DNA of 24,492 bases from an uncultured Collinsella sp. (GTDB lineage: Bacteria > Actinomycetota > Coriobacteriia > Coriobacteriales > Coriobacteriaceae). The stretch lies in assembly GCA_900554325.1 (NCBI GenBank), contig USHA01000025.1:1-24492 (forward strand), read 5' to 3'. Under the pieces are notes generated by a model that was not told the origin of the DNA, made no database searches, and saw only the letters and a program-made list of their open reading frames with translations. Of this stretch, positions 1 through 8,179 are shown in pieces (within the stretch, counting starts at the first letter, position 1; every line of letters begins with the position of its first letter). Position numbers and translations under genes: made by a program.

Positions 1-368
1 TCGAGGCGTCCAACTTTTTGTCCGCAGTCCCGAACGGGACCGACGCCCAGCGCTGGCGCGTGAGCCACGATGAGAAAAGCTGCGTCACGCTCACGGACGT
101 GGGGTCGGGCAAGGCGCTCGACGTCCTGGGCGGAGTCTCGTCCGCCGGGGCGGGGTGCGGCGTCTTCTCCCCAAACGGCACCCGGGCGCAGAAGTGGGTG
201 GCCGTCCGCGACGGCTCCTCGGTCAAGCTCGTCTCCGCCCTCGACGACCGCCTGGTGCTGGACGCCCGCGACGGCAGGACGTCCAACGGGGCCAGGGCGC
301 AGATCTTCGACGACAACGGCACTCCCGCCCAGCGCTGGCTGTTCAGCGCTGAACAGCCAGCGCATTAA
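1..368 (+). CDS. C-terminal part of a ricin-B-lectin-like (QxW repeat) protein, 5' end outside window
   Basis: The frame is open from the left edge (first full codon at position 3) to a TAA at 366-368, so only the last ~121 residues are present. The sequence shows three spaced Gln-x-Trp motifs (AQRW, AQKW, AQRW). They alternate with GKALDV and RLVLDA blocks and Asn-Gly-Thr/Ala-rich turns, the pattern of a ricin-type beta-trefoil carbohydrate-binding domain. Such domains usually sit at the C-terminus of secreted or wall-bound enzymes (lysozyme, amidase or glycosidase types) and bind glycans. The catalytic part, if any, lies upstream and cannot be judged. It is followed by an AT-richer gene-free stretch and faces the leftward glycosylation operon. 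The domain type is fairly sure; the function of the whole protein is unknown. Confidence 0.75.
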   Translation, partial: EASNFLSAVPNGTDAQRWRVSHDEKSCVTLTDVGSGKALDVLGGVSSAGAGCGVFSPNGTRAQKWVAVRDGSSVKLVSALDDRLVLDARDGRTSNGARAQIFDDNGTPAQRWLFSAEQPAH

Positions 369-671
369 CTAATTGGACTATTTGAAGTGGTGGCTTGTGG
401 CGTTCGATCACGCGGAAATGTTGGCGTAAGCAAGGTCGATAAGGGCCGAATATACCAACATTTCCGACTCTAATAGCTTGCGGATAAATCATTTTATTGA
501 GTGCTTCTCAATGTGTTCGCGTACAAGTCGAAGTCCATCATCGTGGTTCCGAATTTCCGGTAATGACTATTGCGGTCTCCGCTTCCATCGAATATCTAGT
601 ATGGTCGAATCAGATTCCAGAATGGTACTGCGCTGCAGCAAAGCGCGCTTACTCTATTGTTCGCTACTCGA
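369..671. other. Gene-free stretch between two convergent genes
   Basis: This stretch of about 300 bases holds no convincing gene. Short open frames cross it, but none has a good ribosome binding site or a recognisable protein. Base composition falls abruptly here from GC-rich on the left to AT-rich on the right. The only structured element seen is the 12-bp inverted repeat at 413-466. No clear U-tract terminator was found for either flanking gene. Confidence 0.6.
413..466. repeat. 12-bp perfect inverted repeat with 30-nt spacer
   Basis: The left arm CGGAAATGTTGG (413-424) is matched exactly by CCAACATTTCCG (455-466). Pairing could extend inward with one mismatch and a wobble. It lies between two convergent genes, so it may be a weak bidirectional transcription-end structure, although no T-run follows on either strand. 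It could also be a remnant of a small mobile element. Confidence 0.6.
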
Positions 672-1646
672 CTATTCACATTCTTGATAGTGTTTATGTT
701 CGATATTTTGAGATTGAAACCTTTTTGATTCGATATAAATTGGGCGACTTTTTACCTGGATGTAAGTGCGACCAATATACTCCCCGGCGATACCGAGAAA
801 CAGTAATTGAACACCTCCAATGAGAAGTATGAGGCAAATCAAAGTTGCATATCCAGGGATCGGAATACTAAACATGGTCTTTTGGACCATCACGACAAGA
901 AAGTAAATAAAGGAGAGAATTGAGAGCGATATTCCGAGCCAGCTTGCAGCTCTGAGGGGCTTTGTAGAGAAAGAGATGATTCCAGAAAAAGCGTATTGTA
1001 GAAGCTTGAACAAAGACCATTTTGAGACACCGTGCTGACGCTCAAGCGGCTCATAAGCATAAGGCATTGTGTTAAATCCGACCCAAGAGAAAATGCCCTT
1101 TGAGAACCTGTGGAACTCCGGCATGGAAAGAATTGTGTCTGCAACACAACGGCGAAACACGCGAAAGTCACTTGCATCCTTTAGAACTGGAGTTTCCATC
1201 ATGGAGTCCATTAAAGAATAAAAAGATCTTTTGAGAAACGATAGAAGACGTCCTTCATGGCGATGCGCTTGAAACGCAGCGACCATATCGCAATCATCAT
1301 TATCGAGAAGTGCATCTACCATATTAAGAGCATCTTGTGGATCCTGCTGCAAATCAGCATCAATTATCCCGATGATGTCCCCTGTTGCATTGTTTAGTCC
1401 TGCCCAAATGGCGGCTTCTTTACCGAAGTTTCTGGAGAAGCTGATGGCGAGAACGTTAGGTTTGTTGATGGTGAGCTCACGTAGTTTTCCCCGAGTTCCA
1501 TCCGAGCTTCCATCATCAATAAAAATTAGTTCCCAAAGCAAGTTGCTATCTGCAAAGGTCTTTGAAAATGCTTCGTAAAATGGGAACACATTATCCACTT
1601 CATTGTAGGCGGGAACGATGAAGCTGACTTTAATCTGGCTGTTCAC
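672..1646 (-). CDS. GtrB/CsbB-like polyprenyl-phosphate glycosyltransferase (GT2)
   Basis: A 324-residue family 2 glycosyltransferase that probably moves a sugar from a nucleotide sugar to undecaprenyl phosphate on the inner face of the membrane. Visible motifs are VPAYNE near residue 11, DDGSSDG at 44-50, the metal-binding DAD at 96-98, and the SFSRNFGKEAA segment typical of the DPM1/GtrB/CsbB group. Two hydrophobic segments at about 230-255 and 262-290 form the membrane anchor of this group, and the length is normal. The start is GTG with AGGAG six bases upstream. It is the last gene of a leftward operon after yfhO and gtrA, 8 nt beyond gtrA. Family knowledge: CsbB with YfhO and GtcA forms a three-component system that decorates wall polymers. 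The sugar cannot be told from the sequence. Confidence 0.9.
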   Translation of the reverse strand: MNSQIKVSFIVPAYNEVDNVFPFYEAFSKTFADSNLLWELIFIDDGSSDGTRGKLRELTINKPNVLAISFSRNFGKEAAIWAGLNNATGDIIGIIDADLQQDPQDALNMVDALLDNDDCDMVAAFQAHRHEGRLLSFLKRSFYSLMDSMMETPVLKDASDFRVFRRCVADTILSMPEFHRFSKGIFSWVGFNTMPYAYEPLERQHGVSKWSLFKLLQYAFSGIISFSTKPLRAASWLGISLSILSFIYFLVVMVQKTMFSIPIPGYATLICLILLIGGVQLLFLGIAGEYIGRTYIQVKSRPIYIESKRFQSQNIEHKHYQECE

Positions 1647-1654
1647 TTTATCTC

Positions 1655-2032
1655 CTATTTAAACACTACATTGCGGTAGAGGTAATAATTCCAAATGACA
1701 ATGCAGGACATCGAAATTAGTTTTGCACAAGTTGGCGGAAGTCCGATTTCGGATGTGGCGGTTATGAAGATTGAGGAAAAAGTTGTATTAAAGGCAAATA
1801 AGAGAAGATAGAGAAAAAGTGACCTCATTGACCATTTTCTAGAGTTGAATGACCAGCGCTTGTTGAGGATGTAGTTATATGTCGTTGCTGCCACCACGGC
1901 GGCAACGTTGGCAAGAGCTAACGTAACAGTACCTGCAGAGACAATAAGGCGAAAAAGAATAAGTTCAAGTAGAGCAGATGACCCGCCCACAAATAAATAT
2001 TTTATAGAGTTGGGAATGTTGCGACCGGTCAT
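1655..2032 (-). CDS. GtrA/GtcA-family membrane protein (putative lipid-linked sugar flippase)
   Basis: A small protein of 125 residues with four hydrophobic segments and the GtrA-family pattern: KYLFVGG near the N-terminus, NYILNKRWSF in the middle and NYYLYRNVVF at the C-terminus. Members are thought to flip a polyprenyl-phosphate-linked monosaccharide across the membrane for an outer-face transferase. It begins 7 nt after the yfhO stop and ends 8 nt before the gtrB-like gene, so the three genes are surely co-transcribed. The ATG start has AGGAAG about ten bases upstream. Length and topology are normal for the family. Flippase activity is inferred from the family and the neighbours. Confidence 0.9.
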   Translation of the reverse strand: MTGRNIPNSIKYLFVGGSSALLELILFRLIVSAGTVTLALANVAAVVAATTYNYILNKRWSFNSRKWSMRSLFLYLLLFAFNTTFSSIFITATSEIGLPPTCAKLISMSCIVIWNYYLYRNVVFK

Positions 2033-2039
2033 AATCAGT

Positions 2040-4721
2040 CTACTTCCTATGTTTGCTTTTTGTCGTTACAACGTTCAAAGCGCATGTTGAAATGATGCCT
2101 AGCAGCGAGATAATAACGCCTTCCTTTAATCCACGAATATGATAAGTCATGTCGACGAGATTCTTCCCTTCTTGAAGGGGAATCAGAAGAAAGCCATTCC
2201 AGTCTATTGGAGAGGTAGAAATATCGTTTACTTTAATCTCCCAAGATGGGTCATACGGGATGGTTAAAACGAGCGAGGAGCCATCTTGGGAGATTGCTTC
2301 AACTCCGATTCTTTTGTCGGACCATTCGACTGTATCTGCACAGACTTGATCGAAAGACCGAATTATGGCTTCGTATTTTTCTCGAGTTAGTTGGCGAGCG
2401 GTTAAGCTGATATTCTCAATCGGCGACTGATCGAGAGTGCTTATCTTCACGGTTACATTGTCGCCTGGGTTATATGTGCCTAGGTAGATGATGTTTGATG
2501 AGAACTCCCACTCATTGACGTTTTGGATAAATCGACCATTGCAACTTAGGCTTAATGGTTTGTTAGAGCTGACGTACAAATAGATAGCACCCTGGGTATC
2601 GACTGGAATAGCAAGGCTGACATTCGATTCACTGCGCGGGTCACCGCTCAGGATAATGTCAATATCATTGTAAACATCGCCAACTCCCGTAAGCGCATAT
2701 GACAAAGAGTCTTGATTTTGAAAAGGGTCTTCGCTCTCGAGTGAAGTGTCGACCCTAGCGGCTGGAAGTACAAAGCCGAGATCGGCAGTACGGGAGTATT
2801 GATGGAGAACGATGTGACCATAGTCTGAATCTTCAGAACCAACGACCTGTGTTCCGTATGGAGCTGTAGCATCTTCCGAGGCAAAGATGCTGCTTATTCC
2901 CAAAAGAGTGTCGGGGATTGCGAGCGGAGAATTATAGTAGGTAATTCCGCGAGTTCCGTTAATACCGTTGTACCCCAGAGATCCAAGCAACTCTTTGGAT
3001 GCCTGGGTACCGGTTGAAGAGTAGTGGTTGACACCTTTAATATCGAGGGCGAGTGACTCTCCTGTTGGAAACGTCGTTGACCCTTTTCCAAGATATGAGA
3101 TTCCTAAATGCTCAGAACGAGAGAATGAACCCTTAATGTTACCTATTGAAGATAATTGAGAAATTGAATCGTAGTAATCCTTGAAATGATTGACGTTGAG
3201 GTGAGGTTCAGGATTGCTAATATCGAAAGCCAGGGTAATTGGAACTGCTGCTTCGATTATGAGCGCTAGGGTTATTCCTAAACGAGGTAACACTTCTATA
3301 ATTTTATAACTTATCGAGCCGATATCCTTAACCTTGCTTTTATCCCTGACTCCTGAAGTAAGAAAGTAGAGTGAGATCGAGGTGAGTGATGCCATTAGCA
3401 TTTGAAGAGCTGCTGCTCGCTGGGAATTATAGCCATTGCGCACAATCAGAAGCATCATAATTCCAATGTACAGCGCACCTGACAATATAGGTATGAAGCG
3501 TTGCCGGTTCCCGAACTTAAGGAACAATCCTGCTCCCGTCATGAGAGTAAAGATTACGGTAAAGTGAAATCTTGGATTATAGGACTCGGCCCTTGAAAAG
3601 CCTGTCCAGATAAGTGATAAGAGCGGGGAAAGCTCCGATAATACAATCAGTATCAACACAAGCAAAAGGGGCAATTTAATACGTATGGGCAGGCTGGAGA
3701 AGAGAAAACAAATAAAACCAATTACGAGAATGCTAAAAATAAATAACCCGCCTGTCATCATAATTGAACTGGGGTGTATCGACATATCGCCGATGTAGTT
3801 TTTAGACAATATGGCCACTGGGGAGACAGTGTTCAAGATCTCTAAATTCTGGCTGGAATTCATTGTCGGTGCCGAGCCGGTGTTGAGTAGGTCGAGGATG
3901 GTTGGAAGAAATAATGCTGCAGAGATGCAAGCACCAAGTACCATTGAGATGCAGTACTGTAGAAAGAACGCTAAGTTCTTTTTAGAAAGTAAATGCTCTT
4001 TTCTGTCAAAGCAAATTTCCAGAACTGTCCAAAATACAGAATAAATGCATACCATATATGCAGAATACCAATTCGCGATAATTGCTGCTCCAGTTAAGAG
4101 CGACAACGGAGCGATAGCACCTTTCATTTTGAGGTGATGTATCGCCAAGCAAACAAGCGGGAGAGAAATCATTCCGTCAAGCCACATAAGGTTTGAGCCA
4201 GAAACAAAATTACATGCGGCAAGTCCATAGGTAGATGCAAGTATGATGTTGCTGCCACCTGTGAGGCCAATTCTTTTCTTCAAAAAGAGAGAAGAGGCGC
4301 AAGACATCGTGCTGAGCTTCAAAATAATGATAATAGACATAGCTTTGGGCGCATCGCTTGGATCGCAGAATGCCATAAGCACATTAAACGGGGAGGCAAG
4401 GTAGTACGCGAACAACCCAATTGTCGGTCCTCCTAGGCCTTTTGCATTGGAATAGGAAATGGATGCATTTCCATTGAGGACTTCGCTAAACCAACCGAAG
4501 AACCCGGAGTATTGATATATAGCATCCTCCCTAAGAGGGGCCAGCTCGCCGAACGGAAAGACTTCGGATATGGCAAAAGCCAGACAGATGATAAGCATTG
4601 TAAGCGCAAATGAGGCCAGCGATTCGTATCTGTGAATTTGTGTGAATCGGACAGGACGAGTCGTCCCAACCGTCACGATCTGCTTTTTCGTGGAGCTTAT
4701 CTCGGTAATCCGTTGGCTCAT
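2040..4721 (-). CDS. YfhO-family multi-pass membrane protein (putative outer-face glycosyltransferase)
   Basis: A protein of 893 residues from the chosen start. A first membrane segment is followed by the family pattern PFGE, DAIYQYSGFF and YYLASPFNVL, then many transmembrane segments, then a large extracytoplasmic part ending with IPYDPSWEIKVND and a last membrane helix. YfhO proteins are the presumed transferases that take a sugar from a lipid carrier outside the cell and attach it to a wall polymer. I chose ATG at 4721 because AGAGG lies four bases upstream; the frame stays open to a TTG at 4835 without a good binding site. It heads the yfhO-gtrA-gtrB operon. It is a distant paralogue of the YfhO at 8180-10657 but sits in more AT-rich DNA. 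The acceptor polymer is unknown. Confidence 0.88.
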   Translation of the reverse strand: MSQRITEISSTKKQIVTVGTTRPVRFTQIHRYESLASFALTMLIICLAFAISEVFPFGELAPLREDAIYQYSGFFGWFSEVLNGNASISYSNAKGLGGPTIGLFAYYLASPFNVLMAFCDPSDAPKAMSIIIILKLSTMSCASSLFLKKRIGLTGGSNIILASTYGLAACNFVSGSNLMWLDGMISLPLVCLAIHHLKMKGAIAPLSLLTGAAIIANWYSAYMVCIYSVFWTVLEICFDRKEHLLSKKNLAFFLQYCISMVLGACISAALFLPTILDLLNTGSAPTMNSSQNLEILNTVSPVAILSKNYIGDMSIHPSSIMMTGGLFIFSILVIGFICFLFSSLPIRIKLPLLLVLILIVLSELSPLLSLIWTGFSRAESYNPRFHFTVIFTLMTGAGLFLKFGNRQRFIPILSGALYIGIMMLLIVRNGYNSQRAAALQMLMASLTSISLYFLTSGVRDKSKVKDIGSISYKIIEVLPRLGITLALIIEAAVPITLAFDISNPEPHLNVNHFKDYYDSISQLSSIGNIKGSFSRSEHLGISYLGKGSTTFPTGESLALDIKGVNHYSSTGTQASKELLGSLGYNGINGTRGITYYNSPLAIPDTLLGISSIFASEDATAPYGTQVVGSEDSDYGHIVLHQYSRTADLGFVLPAARVDTSLESEDPFQNQDSLSYALTGVGDVYNDIDIILSGDPRSESNVSLAIPVDTQGAIYLYVSSNKPLSLSCNGRFIQNVNEWEFSSNIIYLGTYNPGDNVTVKISTLDQSPIENISLTARQLTREKYEAIIRSFDQVCADTVEWSDKRIGVEAISQDGSSLVLTIPYDPSWEIKVNDISTSPIDWNGFLLIPLQEGKNLVDMTYHIRGLKEGVIISLLGIISTCALNVVTTKSKHRK

Positions 4722-4909
4722 TGTGCCTCTCATTCGGTTTTTTGGACGATTGACGAGCTTAGTATTGTGAAGTAAAGCTCGATGGTGAAGAGCGTAAAGG
4801 ACAGGCGGCATTTGAATCAGAGCTATGACTGGCAAACTTGCTCAATTGTTTCACAGTAGGCTAAATACTAGACATTCTGAATCGAGTGCAATAAGTGTGG
4901 ATGAGTGGA

Positions 4910-4953
4910 ATAGTTATGGTCGCCCAGAGAGGTTCTTGGGCGACCATAACTAT
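4910..4953 (-). terminator. 17-bp perfect hairpin after the GlfT2-like gene, probable terminator
   Basis: Arms of 17 bp (4910-4926 and 4937-4953, outer bases ATAGTTATGG, inner bases TCGCCCA) pair perfectly around a 10-nt loop. The hairpin starts about 18 nt downstream of the stop of the leftward galactofuranosyltransferase gene, where a terminator is expected. No clear T-run follows on the minus strand, so termination is inferred from position and stem strength. Confidence 0.55.
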
Positions 4954-4971
4954 TAACATGATCAGATGTTG

Positions 4972-6843
4972 CTAGATGTTCAAATAAGACTTCCAGTATT
5001 CTAAACTGGTCACTGTTTCACGGCTCTGGGAATATCGGGCACTCAGATCATTCTTGATCTGCTTATATTTCTTCAAGTCTTCTTTATAGCGCCTTTTAAT
5101 TACAGAGTAACGATTGTTGTCTCGTGTGCGAATTGCGCCCATGCGGTTGTACCAGTCAATTACTATGAGGTATTTCTTTCCTCGAATTGCCCCAGCGGGG
5201 TAAGCCCATCCAAGAACAGGAATGACCGCATATCCTTCACCATCGCTTACAATGCGATGCTGATTGTTGTCAGTAATGAGATCAGATGCCCTTTGAATGA
5301 ATGTTCGCGGCTTGTCGGAGTCAATGAGTTGCCTATCAATGTCGCGAATATGGAAATCGGTCAAGCCGATTGCGTGTGCAGCCTTTTCTAGCTGGTCGAA
5401 AGGAATGAGCTTTTCTTTGTTTTTGTTGGCGTCCATGAATGTTTTTTCAGCCATTCCTTGAGCACTGTAGAACTCCGGTCCTTTCATAAAGTCCTCGAAC
5501 GCATCCAGGCAGAGCTCGGCGTTTTCATAGCCAAACTTTTTGAGCTCAAGTCGGATATTGTTGCGGAGCTCTGCAAAGAAATCCGAGTGTGGGGCAAATC
5601 CGGTTGTATGTTGGGCGATCAGCGTGTTGCGAGTTGTCTGATAACGCTCAACCGCAGCGTTATAGCGGACATGGAACGACATGTGCCAGATTCCCAGCCC
5701 GTTCATCGTAATAAAGTGGGGCTTGCAGCGGACTCCATATTCCGCATCGTCGCATCGAACAAATACAGGAAGGGGAAGCCCATTCTTCTCGATGACTTCA
5801 ATTGGCATGCAGCAGTACCACCATGCAGCATAGCGCTGGCCGGATTTCCTGATCTCCTTAGGCACCCAAAATGTTTCGTTGTAAACAATGTCTTCGAACT
5901 TGGTGAGGCGTAAACCAGGCTTTGCGGGGGCAAAAGTTCCCCTTTCGGTCATATATCCCGTATCCTCCCACTGCTCGTCTCCAACTTCATAGTTAAGCAT
6001 GGCGCCGCTGATGAATGCGTTCTTGTATTCATCGTTCAATATCTTGAGCAAGTTATAGGTGCGTTTGATGCTTTCGGGAGAGACTGCAACGTCGTCATCC
6101 ATAAGCAAAATGTGAGTGGCTTTTGGTTGCTGTTCCATTGCGAGAATCATGCCATAAGTGAATCCGCCCGCCCCGCCGACATTGTTGTTAGGATGAATGT
6201 GGATGTGCTCGGTAGTTAGTTTTTCTACGTCAAGCGTCCGTCCGTTATCCACAACGTGCATATTGAAATGATTGGCAATATCCTCGCCCGATGAAAGGAT
6301 CGATTGGTTCACGAGAGAAATATTGTGCTTGATAAAGCTTTCTTTCTTAAATGTCGTGGTTGCCAAGACGAGCTCAACATTTTTCTGGGGAGAGCTGTGA
6401 TTAACGATATAGTAGCAATTACCAAGAAAAAGAGACCCCGTGGTTTCAATTTTGAATCCCGTGAGTACAGAGCCATTAGGAACTTGGATATCCAATTCGT
6501 ATTCGTAAAAGTCATCCGATGGCGCAACCTCAATACAGTTGTCTTCCATCAAAATTGGGTGTGAAGCAAAGGCATCGGCATAAGTTTGAAGCACTTTGGC
6601 TGCCGAGCCCTTTAGCTCCAGATGAAGACGGAAACCCTCGGCGTTGGTATAGCGCATAAGCTTCTCCACTGAAAGGGAGTTGAAATAAGTGGTGAAGTCG
6701 AAGTCTCCCTGCCCCGAGAGTTCCCACGCCTGCTCGTTCTTATTAAATATAACCGGCTCGGTTGACTTGCAGTATAGAGACGGGTAGCTCATCGAGCGTT
6801 CGTTTTGCTCGAGAAGGATGTTGGCGAATTTCAACGCGGGCAT
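4972..6843 (-). CDS. GlfT2-like galactofuranosyltransferase (GT2)
   Basis: A 623-residue protein of the GlfT2 family, which builds galactofuranose chains from UDP-galactofuranose at the inner face of the membrane. An N-terminal beta-rich domain (about 1-155) precedes the glycosyltransferase core with NNNVGGAGGF at 219-228, the metal-binding DDD at 249-251, the acidic DDAEYG at 365-370 (catalytic-base region in GlfT2) and the metal-binding-type His in GIWHMSF at 384-390. A helical C-terminal domain follows. Length matches mycobacterial GlfT2. The start is ATG at 6843 with AAAGGAGG five bases upstream; an upstream in-frame start to 6888 is less likely. It lies alone between the leftward yfhO operon and a divergent glycosyltransferase gene. 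Donor specificity is inferred from the family; no UDP-galactopyranose mutase gene is in the window. Confidence 0.85.
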   Translation of the reverse strand: MPALKFANILLEQNERSMSYPSLYCKSTEPVIFNKNEQAWELSGQGDFDFTTYFNSLSVEKLMRYTNAEGFRLHLELKGSAAKVLQTYADAFASHPILMEDNCIEVAPSDDFYEYELDIQVPNGSVLTGFKIETTGSLFLGNCYYIVNHSSPQKNVELVLATTTFKKESFIKHNISLVNQSILSSGEDIANHFNMHVVDNGRTLDVEKLTTEHIHIHPNNNVGGAGGFTYGMILAMEQQPKATHILLMDDDVAVSPESIKRTYNLLKILNDEYKNAFISGAMLNYEVGDEQWEDTGYMTERGTFAPAKPGLRLTKFEDIVYNETFWVPKEIRKSGQRYAAWWYCCMPIEVIEKNGLPLPVFVRCDDAEYGVRCKPHFITMNGLGIWHMSFHVRYNAAVERYQTTRNTLIAQHTTGFAPHSDFFAELRNNIRLELKKFGYENAELCLDAFEDFMKGPEFYSAQGMAEKTFMDANKNKEKLIPFDQLEKAAHAIGLTDFHIRDIDRQLIDSDKPRTFIQRASDLITDNNQHRIVSDGEGYAVIPVLGWAYPAGAIRGKKYLIVIDWYNRMGAIRTRDNNRYSVIKRRYKEDLKKYKQIKNDLSARYSQSRETVTSLEYWKSYLNI

Positions 6844-7003
6844 TGAGCCTCCTTTGTCGATATTGTCGTACATATGATAAGGCAACATTTCTGATGAGTG
6901 CCACTGTCATTCATTTACCATTGTTTGCTCAGCTTCGCCTGCAAGACGCGTTTGTATTGGGTTAAACTGGCAACATTATTTCCAACAGGATTGAAGCATA
7001 GGC

Positions 7004-8107
7004 ATGGTTAATTATCATACTCAACTTGTCTCGGTTATCGTGCCGATTTACAACGCCCAAAAGGATCTCGATCAGTGCCTGCTGAGCATTCGCAACCAGA
7101 CCTATGAGAACCTTGAAATTATCTGCATTAACGACGGAAGCACGGACGACTCGCCGTCCATTATGAAGCGGCATGCAGCCGAGGATCCTCGCGTTCGCGT
7201 GATCGACAAGGAGAACGGCGGATACGGCGCGGGCTGCAATCGTGGCATCGACGAGGCTCGCGGTGAATGGGTTTCCATCATCGAGCCTGATGACTGGATT
7301 GAGCCTGGCATGTATGCAGATATGCTTGCCTTTGCCGCCCAGTTTAACCAGCAGATCGATGTCATCAAAACTCCGTGGTGGAATATCAATGATTGGGATC
7401 GACCCGAGTCTGAGCAGTCCCGCACTATATGCCCTCTTATGCATCGAATACCGCGCTCAACGCGTCCGTTCAAGCTTGGGGAGCACACTGTGCTCATAGA
7501 GCATCATCCAGGTATCTGGTCCGCAATCTATCGCAAGGGCTTTCTCGAGAGCAAGGGCATACGTTTCCCCGAGTATCCCGGTGCCGGCTGGGCCGATAAT
7601 CCGTTCCTCATCGACACGCTCTGCCAGGCGGAGTCAATTATTTATCTTGATCGGCCTTATTACTGCTATCGAGCGGACCTTCCCGGATCTACGCGTAATC
7701 ATGCAACCGATGCGGCCGTTCGCCTGCCCTTTGAGCGTTGGCTCGACATGACACGCCGTCTTTCTGAGCTAGGCATTGAGGACGAGGGGATCTTAGAGTC
7801 CCACTACGTTCGTGGTCTCCTGTATGTGAATGGTGCCATCTATGACGACGGATGGGACAACTCGCTCGTTCGGGAGGGAACTCGACAAGTGTTCTCCTCA
7901 ATGGACGAGCGCATCGTGCTCAATAGCATCAAGATAAGCCCCAAGCAAAAGAGGCTGTTCTGTGACGTGAGGGGGATTGACTACCGCCCTTCACATTCTC
8001 TGGCGAGGGCTGCATATTTCGCGCGAGAAAGTTGGCTGCGGCTGCGTGCCCTTGGTTTACGCGGAATGACCAAACGACTTCGCTTCAAGCTGACCGGCAA
8101 GCGATAG
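7004..8107 (+). CDS. Family 2 glycosyltransferase (capsule/exopolysaccharide type)
   Basis: A 367-residue cytoplasmic glycosyltransferase with a GT-A fold core: VSVIVPIYNA near residue 9, INDGSTDDS at 42-50, GGYGAGCNRG at 72-81 and the metal-binding EPDDW at 94-98. The C-terminal third is helical and basic. No membrane segments are seen. Such enzymes add single sugars during surface polysaccharide assembly; donor and acceptor cannot be predicted. The ribosome binding site is weak (only CAGGA well upstream), so the exact start is less sure. It is the only rightward gene between leftward glycan genes, divergent from the GlfT2-like gene across about 160 bases and convergent with the second yfhO. 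Confidence 0.85.
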   Translation: MVNYHTQLVSVIVPIYNAQKDLDQCLLSIRNQTYENLEIICINDGSTDDSPSIMKRHAAEDPRVRVIDKENGGYGAGCNRGIDEARGEWVSIIEPDDWIEPGMYADMLAFAAQFNQQIDVIKTPWWNINDWDRPESEQSRTICPLMHRIPRSTRPFKLGEHTVLIEHHPGIWSAIYRKGFLESKGIRFPEYPGAGWADNPFLIDTLCQAESIIYLDRPYYCYRADLPGSTRNHATDAAVRLPFERWLDMTRRLSELGIEDEGILESHYVRGLLYVNGAIYDDGWDNSLVREGTRQVFSSMDERIVLNSIKISPKQKRLFCDVRGIDYRPSHSLARAAYFARESWLRLRALGLRGMTKRLRFKLTGKR

Positions 8108-8125
8108 GGGCGTGCCCCGCTTTTC
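8107..8125 (+). terminator. Short GC hairpin plus T-run after the GT2 gene
   Basis: GGGG-CGTG-CCCC directly after the TAG stop is followed by GCTTTTCTT. The stem is short but GC-only and has a T-run, so a simple intrinsic terminator for the rightward glycosyltransferase gene is plausible. Confidence 0.45.
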
Positions 8126-8179
8126 TTGACAAGCTGTGGTGCGCAAGTTGTGACTGCGAGTTGGGGACACTGCTCGTAG

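Noticed and set aside
483..498. GATAAATCATTTTATT, a 13/16 match to the operator upstream of the kinase gene
   Set aside because: It lies in AT-rich DNA downstream of convergent genes with no start nearby, so chance is the simplest reading. A GATAAATCG at 2526 inside yfhO was dismissed for the same reason.
369..671. Possible small mobile element or pseudogene in the gap
   Set aside because: No transposase remnant, no target duplication and no recognisable broken gene were found; only one inverted repeat.
497..823. 108-residue open frame on the plus strand crossing the gene-free stretch
   Set aside because: It has no good ribosome binding site, no recognisable protein pattern, and its 3' half is antisense to the GtrB-like gene.
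4722..4835. N-terminal extension of the first YfhO to a TTG codon
   Set aside because: The extension is not hydrophobic or family-like, and a much better ribosome binding site precedes the ATG at 4721.
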